DNA of 64,000 nucleotides from Cryptomeria japonica. Taxonomy: Eukaryota > Streptophyta > Pinopsida > Cupressales > Cupressaceae. The stretch is taken from assembly GCF_030272615.1 (NCBI RefSeq), contig NC_081414.1, positions 527,599,137-527,663,136 on the forward strand, given 5' to 3'. Positions 58,601-64,000 of this stretch are shown one piece after another. Position numbers and translations under genes: made by a program. Below the pieces are notes generated by a model. The model did no database searches and had not been told where the DNA came from. It was given only the letters and a program-made list of their open reading frames with translations. Every line of letters begins with the position of its first letter. Positions within the stretch are counted from its first letter, which is position 1.

Positions 58601-59943
58601 AAAATGGATTTTTTGAAGATGTCAAAGCGATTTTTTGGGGAGATTTGCTAGAGATGCAAGGCGTTTAGGATTGTATCCTATTCTCAAGCATTTTCAAACG
58701 CACTTTTCGCCATTTAGAGTTTATTATTACTGGTTTTTGGAGCTAAATCAGCAAAAACGTGGTTTATCCAATCCACATTTTGGGCGCTTTTTACCTCATA
58801 AATATGCAATCTCCTAAGGCGTTTTGCCCTCTCCCACCTAGGCGTGGAGTATGGGATAGGTTTCAAGACATTTAATGATCCATTAATGGTGTATTGAATA
58901 CCACGTTTTTTGCAAAAACGTGATTCTCTTTGGCTACGTGATTCTCTTTGGCGTCATTACCTCCAACAAAAACCTTTGGCATCATTGCTCCAACAAATAC
59001 CTAAGGCGTTTTGCTCCAATAAACTTGAAATGCACACTTTCATTGGCATTTTGCTCCTCCAAGTTTAAGATTGCTGCCATATTTGGGACATTTTTACAAA
59101 ACAACGTGTTAAGGGTTTGATAGTCCGGTTTTGCTTCTCCTTTTGAAGAATTGTTGCATTATTGGAGAAACATTTTGCATTTTTAAAAGAAAGGTATGTT
59201 CTCCTTCCCTTCTTTTCATTTTATTATTTTCTTTATTTTTCGTTTTTAGTTGCATTTTTGGCATGTGTTGTTCTTCCCCTAAAAATTGGTTTTCGTGAAA
59301 GAAATCTTCCCCTTTGAAATGCAATTGTTGAATCACATTGTTCTTCCTAAAAATCCATCTTAAACTTGTATTCGGGATTTTTAATCTTGATTACAAGTTC
59401 GCTGGAAATTCTTGTTCTTCCCCTACGGTTAAGGAATTTAATCATTTTTGGTTAAAATTCCAAGCTTGAAAAGTGTGAAATACCCCTCCCTTGCAAATTC
59501 GGGTTTTAAATGCCGGATTACATGTTGAAAAGATCTTCCCATTTTCATGAAAATGACTTTCCCGGATATTCCCGTTTCTATTCATTCGCGTTCCCCATAT
59601 CCGTACTTTCCATTTCCATCATTTCCCGCAAGTCAAAATCCCATTTTTCGTCCATTTCTCCATTTTCGAATTTACAAGTGTACTTGTATTCGGGTTTTAA
59701 AACCCCGATTGCATGTCTGTACTTTCCAACTTGTATATTTGCGAAAATTCTCCCAAGATCCGAAATTGGTCAAAGTCAAGATTTTCCCATTTCTATATAT
59801 CTCCCCTCTTCCTCTCACAAAACCGTGAAATTCAGAGATCAAAGTTTTTCCCATTTGAAAAAGAAAGAATGATATTTGCAGCTGATTATGATGTGGCCTT
59901 AACGCTTTTAAGTCTTCATCACAGCATTCCAGGCTCACAATCA

Positions 59944-60060
59944 ATGTCAGATTTGCCGGCATCGCCAACTCCAAAGAAAATGAAATACAAATATGACAAA
60001 TACCAGAATGAGGTTACACCTTCCCAGGTATCTTCTCCATTGGATCGTATCAGGGACACA
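59944..60060 (+). pseudogene. N-terminal segment of the novel protein, cut by an in-frame TAA
   Basis: ATG at 59944 opens MSDLPASPTPKKMKYKYDKY and runs in the same frame as the 844-codon ORF until TAA at 60061-60063. Copy 1 has a start at the same place and reads HIRDTKLGDVDL where this copy reads RIRDT*IGHVDM, so the stop most simply replaces a Lys codon. The segment is basic and Pro/Ser rich. Confidence 0.55.
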
Positions 60061-60078
60061 TAAATAGGGCACGTTGAT

Positions 60079-62613
60079 ATGGCAGAATTCATTCACAGGG
60101 TAGAAGATCCACAGGATAACAACTTGCAGTGGCTGTTGGACAGCCATATCCATCATGCATCTTCTTTCCCAGTGGCTGCCCTAGAACCTGAGTTTGTTCT
60201 CGCATGCGCCCATCATTTTGACAAAGACTCAAGAGTCATAAAAAATGATGATGGTGAAGCCATAATTCGTCTTGATGCGGATACAATCGAGAAGGTCTTC
60301 AAGATACCTCTTGCACCTGTTTATATGGAAATCACCAAAGAAAGTGCAGCAGAGTATTATGTGAAAAGAGAAAAAGATTGCAAGCGTCACATCAATAGGT
60401 GGATTCAAAAGCCACGTCCTTCCTTCTCAAGATGGGCAAAGTTGTACCGTTGTGATTTCAAGTGGGAGATAGGAGACACCATCACTCTTCTTAGCAGAAT
60501 ATTAGGCCTTGAGCACTCTAATGTCTTTGAGCCATGGATGTATCAATTCATCATGTTCATACGGCAGTCGCATCACATTTCATGGGGTGAAATCATCAGC
60601 GATGCTTTGTGCGAACAACTTGCAGCGGTTCCTACCACAATGACCTTCTTCATGAATTCTTATTTGGTATATTTAGCAGCATCACTTAGACACTTTCCAG
60701 GTCTTTCTACCAGGGGTGATCGCTCGCTTATACCAGTTTGGGAATATTATGACCAGTTGCCTTTGAAACCTAGCAGACTGCATTTCAGAAGAGTCCAAGA
60801 TGCATTCTTTGGATATTTCATGTGTCAGTTTGACATGGATCTCAGAAATAAAAGAGTATCAGATGAGGCATGGGTCAAGGTGTCTGAGTATGGGTGTTTA
60901 TTCCTGCAATTTCCTACCTTCACCTACATGAGGATTGGGTGCTATGATGGACAGCCATACATGCTTCCAAGATACCCAACCGATAAGATAATTCTTATGG
61001 AGTTGGGAAGACAGATTATGGCTGTTCATACTCTTCAGTCTACTAGACACAAGGTTGGAATGGGAATCTCCAGTACAAATCCATTGAAAATTGGTCGATA
61101 CTCCCTTGTCACATCTGTGAAGGCTAAGGCCATGGAGGTTGAATTGCAGGAAATCAAGCTTAAGAGGTTCAAACCTAGAGCTGATTTTGATTATAGAGGT
61201 ATGAAGGAGAAGATCAAGAAATCCTTTGTGCATGTTCATCGCATTGAAGACATCTGGGTAGATCTCCGCACGGAAGTCGAAGTTCTGAAGATGGATTATT
61301 GCAGGCTCACTGTTGAGCAAATTGTTGACTTGAACTTGGCGGATATCCCACAAGGGATGATCGATGACGGGCATATACTTGATCCTGAATACACTTCACG
61401 AAGGGTTGAGGAAGCTCCACTTCCTTTGATCCAATGGTCACACAAAGAGTGCGTCTCCATTCTTGACAGATTTCAGCCTATCTTGGCCAACACTAATGCA
61501 TGGCTGAAAAGTAATGCTGTTAGACTTATCAAAATCAAGGTTGGTAAAGAAGATGATTCTACAGGGCCTCTTGGACGGAAGTCTGAGATTCAGATTGATA
61601 ATAAGGAGGGTGCTTCATCTTCAGGCACAAGGATCAAGTTACGAGTTAGTCGTGCAGTAGTGCTTCCTCCTGAAGAGACAACTACTCGTGGGAAGGAGAA
61701 ATCACGGTTCCATGTTCGGGTGATCGATCTGGATAATCCAAAAGAGGGGCAACAATCTGATGATGCGCCTAAGTCTCCAGTTTCAGACACGCTTCATGAG
61801 GTCATTCCTCCAGTTTCTATTGAGACGCCTCTTTCTCCTCCTGATTTGCTCATTGATGAGTCTCCTCAGAATGCAGTTCCCATTTCAGCATACGGGCCTT
61901 CTCCTGATCAACAACGAGAAAGTGTGTTGGAAGTTCCTGAAGATAATCCCACTTGCATTCAGTTATCAGAAATTGATACTTCCACTTCTGGTTTTGAAGA
62001 ATTCATGAGGCAATCTTCATGCCCATTGGTAACTGAGCAAACCGTGGTCGCTATTCAAACAGATATTCCTCCCAGGGTGACCACGGTAATTCAAACAGAA
62101 ACTGCTTCTCCTTTGCCTACAGCTACTACTGGAAGTCAGTTGATGACTTTGCCTCCATGGCTTAGTTCTTTCACCCCGAAAAGAAAGAAGCAAGAGATCT
62201 CACCTGATGCCTTTGACTACCAGCAACTCAAACAATCCAGGTCCAAAGTTGCTAAGAAGGCGAAGACTATTTCTAGGGTAACTGTTGATAGCAACAAGAT
62301 GAAAGTAGCTGAAATTGTGGAACCTATTGCAGATAAACCACTTGATGAAATGTCAGCTGCTGATTATAAGGTTACAAGGGTAGAATTGGGCAAGCAAACA
62401 CATGAGGTCATTAAACATGATGCTCAGTTTTCTGTTGCTTCACTAGTGCAAAGGTGTGACGATCTTCTTGCAAAGAAAGACAAGCTAGAAGAAGAAAACC
62501 GACAGCTCATGGCAGCCATCCATAAAATCACAAAACCTGCTGCTGAAGGGAGTAACTCCATAAGTTCTTCCGGTTCCCAAGAATCGATTCGTGGAGTGGA
62601 AAGGGCTGCTTAG
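60079..62613 (+). CDS. novel element protein, main ORF (gag-like position), 844 residues
   Basis: Residues 1-300 form a compact, Trp/His/Phe-rich region (FPVAALEPEFVLACAHHFD, DADTIEKVFKIPL, KPRPSFSRWAKLYR, EIGDTITLLSRILGL, FEPWMYQFIMFIRQ, NSYLVYLAASLRHFPGL) whose style recalls plant mobile domain or putative plant transposon proteins; I cannot confirm homology. Residues 300-480 are also conserved with copy 1 (ADFDYRGMKEKIKKSFVHVH). Residues 500-690 are Pro/Ser/Thr/Glu rich and look disordered. Residues 699-704 are a basic NLS-like patch, PKRKKQ. Residues about 793-818 are coiled-coil-like (LLAKKDKLEEENRQL). The first Met in this ORF follows a TAA; comparison with copy 1 puts the original start at 59944. 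The ORF ends at TAG and continues in frame. No protease or RT motif. Role unknown; a structural or nucleic-acid-packaging role is inference from position. Confidence 0.7.
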   Translation: MAEFIHRVEDPQDNNLQWLLDSHIHHASSFPVAALEPEFVLACAHHFDKDSRVIKNDDGEAIIRLDADTIEKVFKIPLAPVYMEITKESAAEYYVKREKDCKRHINRWIQKPRPSFSRWAKLYRCDFKWEIGDTITLLSRILGLEHSNVFEPWMYQFIMFIRQSHHISWGEIISDALCEQLAAVPTTMTFFMNSYLVYLAASLRHFPGLSTRGDRSLIPVWEYYDQLPLKPSRLHFRRVQDAFFGYFMCQFDMDLRNKRVSDEAWVKVSEYGCLFLQFPTFTYMRIGCYDGQPYMLPRYPTDKIILMELGRQIMAVHTLQSTRHKVGMGISSTNPLKIGRYSLVTSVKAKAMEVELQEIKLKRFKPRADFDYRGMKEKIKKSFVHVHRIEDIWVDLRTEVEVLKMDYCRLTVEQIVDLNLADIPQGMIDDGHILDPEYTSRRVEEAPLPLIQWSHKECVSILDRFQPILANTNAWLKSNAVRLIKIKVGKEDDSTGPLGRKSEIQIDNKEGASSSGTRIKLRVSRAVVLPPEETTTRGKEKSRFHVRVIDLDNPKEGQQSDDAPKSPVSDTLHEVIPPVSIETPLSPPDLLIDESPQNAVPISAYGPSPDQQRESVLEVPEDNPTCIQLSEIDTSTSGFEEFMRQSSCPLVTEQTVVAIQTDIPPRVTTVIQTETASPLPTATTGSQLMTLPPWLSSFTPKRKKQEISPDAFDYQQLKQSRSKVAKKAKTISRVTVDSNKMKVAEIVEPIADKPLDEMSAADYKVTRVELGKQTHEVIKHDAQFSVASLVQRCDDLLAKKDKLEEENRQLMAAIHKITKPAAEGSNSISSSGSQESIRGVERAA

Positions 62614-62661
62614 AAAGTACAAGCACTGGTTTCCTGGATTGATCAGCTTCATGATCAATGT

Positions 62662-63300
62662 ATGCAAGTGGTAAAAGACATTTTTCAAATAATGTCTAAG
62701 CTAGAAACCATTGAGGAGAAATTGGATCAGACTTCTAACACTTTCAAAAAGAATCTGGAAAGTGTTGAGAAAAGTCTGGCAATCTGGCGTACCATGCCCC
62801 AACAACAGCTGAGTATTTTGCAGGAGCACGCCATCATCTCTTCCAGGGTCATGTACTTGGAATTTGAGGAACTCATGGAAAACAAAACCCTTGTTCTTAA
62901 ATCCCTCATTGAGGAGATCAGTGATGCAAGGAGATTCCGGGATGAAGTTTATCAAGGTATTGTCTCACATTGTGAAAGGTTCTCTTGCAATATAGTAAGT
63001 CAGGATGGAGAGCTGATTCCAGAAGAAGAAGTTCTTGCTGATTTACAGATGAGGATTCATAATGAATGGAGGAGTGAACAATTCTCGGCATCTTCAATTC
63101 AAGCATTGATGAAACACCAAGCCTTTCTGCATGAGATCCAGTCTATCCTGGATAAAGACAATTCTGCCCTCCTCCGTTGTCACGACACTATTGTGAAGAC
63201 TATGGTTGTTGCTAAGAACACCCATGAACCGAATCCCGAGGAACTACAAGTGAGCATTAGGAAATTTCAAGGATTCATGTCTTCACAAAAGGCAACTTAA
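62662..63300 (+). CDS. novel element protein, C-terminal coiled-coil part, 212 residues
   Basis: Same frame as the 844-residue ORF, separated only by TAG (62611-62613) and 16 open codons (KVQALVSWIDQLHDQC). Strong heptad character: LETIEEKLDQTSNTF, SVEKSLAIW, ELMENKTLVLKSLIEEIS. The end EELQVSIRKFQGF aligns with GVQMQNALQTFKEF in copy 1. It could be made by readthrough, from an internal start at this Met, or be dead. Helical oligomerisation is the likely structural role. Confidence 0.6.
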   Translation: MQVVKDIFQIMSKLETIEEKLDQTSNTFKKNLESVEKSLAIWRTMPQQQLSILQEHAIISSRVMYLEFEELMENKTLVLKSLIEEISDARRFRDEVYQGIVSHCERFSCNIVSQDGELIPEEEVLADLQMRIHNEWRSEQFSASSIQALMKHQAFLHEIQSILDKDNSALLRCHDTIVKTMVVAKNTHEPNPEELQVSIRKFQGFMSSQKAT

Positions 63301-64000
63301 GTGTTTTTCAACACTTAGTTGAATTTTCTCTCTTTTGTAATCTTTAGTTGTAATTTCGTTTTGACAAGTTACATGTAAAAGTAATTTTTGTAAAATACAA
63401 GTTACACATTACTTGTACTTTTGTAATTACATGTAAGGCAACTACAAGTTATGTCCGATTAGGACTGTAGTTGGAATAAGTCTTAGTTAGTTAGAGTAAC
63501 TCTTAGTTAATTAATGAAGTCTCAGTTATTTATTGAAGGAGTCTTGGTGGTTGAGAGAATCTCTCAAGTTAGTTAGGATCCTCCCATCTTTTTCTCAAGG
63601 CTCCTCTTCTATAAATACTTGAGAGGTCCATTGTAAATATATCTTTTGGAAAGCAAGCAAAAACTCTGCCAAATTTACAGCAAGAAGTCTTTGAGCTTAT
63701 GTATGTGGATTGAAAGTTTTGAAGAATAATAAAGAAGGATTACTCAAGTTTTGAGTCTTTGAACTACATGTTTGAGTTTGAATCTTTTTATTTCTTCTAT
63801 GCAAAGTGTTTCTAAAGGAGCTTAGTCCAATCTGATTCGAAGTCTTTGAGCTGCAAGTAGAGAAGATTAATTAAAATAGGAAACCCTCTTGAAAGAGCAG
63901 CAAGTCTTTGAACTTGCGTCTATTCTTGAGGAAAAATTACTGTTTGATAAGAAATAGCAGCAAGTCTTTGAGCTTGCATTAGTTCTTGTCTTTGTGTTAA
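63301..64000 (+). repeat. right LTR-like terminal region of copy 2 (cut by window end)
   Basis: Non-coding. Has ACAAGTTACATG-type inverted motifs (63365-63440), a TATA box at 63610-63617, the conserved AACTCTGCCAAA near 63662, and five occurrences of a GTCTTTGA motif, two of them in perfect small hairpins (63900-63917 and 63960-63977). Equivalent to 24942-26202 in copy 1. Confidence 0.5.
63610..63617 (+). promoter_or_regulatory. TATA box of the terminal region, copy 2
   Basis: TATAAATA within TTCTATAAATACTTGAG; about 50 bp before the conserved AACTCTGCCAAA. Confidence 0.5.

Larger units (their letters stand above)
57763..59722. repeat. palindrome array in the leader of copy 2
   Basis: Hairpin-capable units include 57763-57792, 57873-57901 (GGACTG / CAGTCC), 57964-57982 (GGGTTTTAAAACCC), 58162-58229, 58238-58270 (TGTAATAGGGATTT / AAATCCCCATTACA), 58289-58322, 58902-58922 (CACGTTTTT / AAAAACGTG), 59366-59398, 59492-59525 and 59680-59722. 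Recurrent core: CTTGTA...TCGGGTTTTAAAACCCGA...TACAAG. The segment 58620-59100 also has repeated GGCGTTTTGC and GATTCTCTTTGGC phrases. No coding function seen. Confidence 0.8.
57761..64000 (+). mobile_element. unclassified LTR-like element, copy 2 (palindrome-array leader plus novel ORF)
   Basis: Starts with a hairpin (57763-57792, TCCTCATTTTTG / CAAAAATGAAGGA) equivalent to the first hairpin of copy 1, then about 1.9 kb of palindromes and tandem repeats, a gene of about 1,118 codons with two in-frame stops (59944-63300), and a TATA-bearing terminal region cut off by the window end. The left terminal repeat is missing; the TRIM-like element sits directly at the left edge. It is better preserved than copy 1. 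Confidence 0.6.

Overview
This window looks like nuclear DNA of a land plant with a large, repeat-filled genome, most likely a gymnosperm. That is inferred from dense Ty3, Copia, LINE and Mutator-like debris and from a single host exon followed by at least 28 kb without its partner exons; no ribosomal or organelle gene is present to fix the species. Almost everything is mobile-element sequence at different stages of decay.

Layout: 1-1188 flank with one exon-like piece; 1189-7664 a young Ty3 chromovirus-like element (minus) whose long ORF is open but lacks the first half of reverse transcriptase; 8179-14238 a non-autonomous LTR element (plus) with a gag remnant and unfamiliar ORFs; 14239-19960 AT-rich, microsatellite-bearing sequence and a LINE-like tail; 19961-26202 copy 1 of an unusual element; 26210-29425 a decayed L1-type LINE (minus); 29426-34288 three head-to-tail copies of a FLYWCH/Mutator-like transposon; 35167-35282 first exon of a VAL/HSI2-type B3 repressor gene (plus); 36372-36768 a long alternating purine-pyrimidine tract; 36771-42793 a decayed Ty3 element (minus); 44000-50760 a non-LTR element (minus) split by a small gag-only Copia element (46481-49384, perfect 5-bp target duplication); 51975-56219 a 5'-truncated Ty3 element (minus); 57085-57366 a lone Copia-type LTR plus primer site; 57548-57760 a tiny terminal-repeat element whose LTR contains a tRNA-like Pol III gene; 57761-64000 copy 2 of the unusual element, running off the window.

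The most interesting system is the pair at 19961-26202 and 57761-64000. Both have a leader of 1.3-2 kb made of imperfect palindromes in tandem, then one long gene for a protein of about 1,100 residues that I cannot assign to a known gag or pol family, then a TATA-bearing terminal region with short hairpins that share the loop TCTTTGAG while their stems differ. The copies are diverged at nucleotide level yet align along the protein, which suggests past selection on the coding sequence. Neither shows protease, reverse transcriptase or integrase, so if they move they probably use enzymes from another element.

The only convincing host gene is the VAL-like exon. It has a short upstream ORF, a good start context and a consensus donor site; everything downstream to the window end could lie in its first intron.
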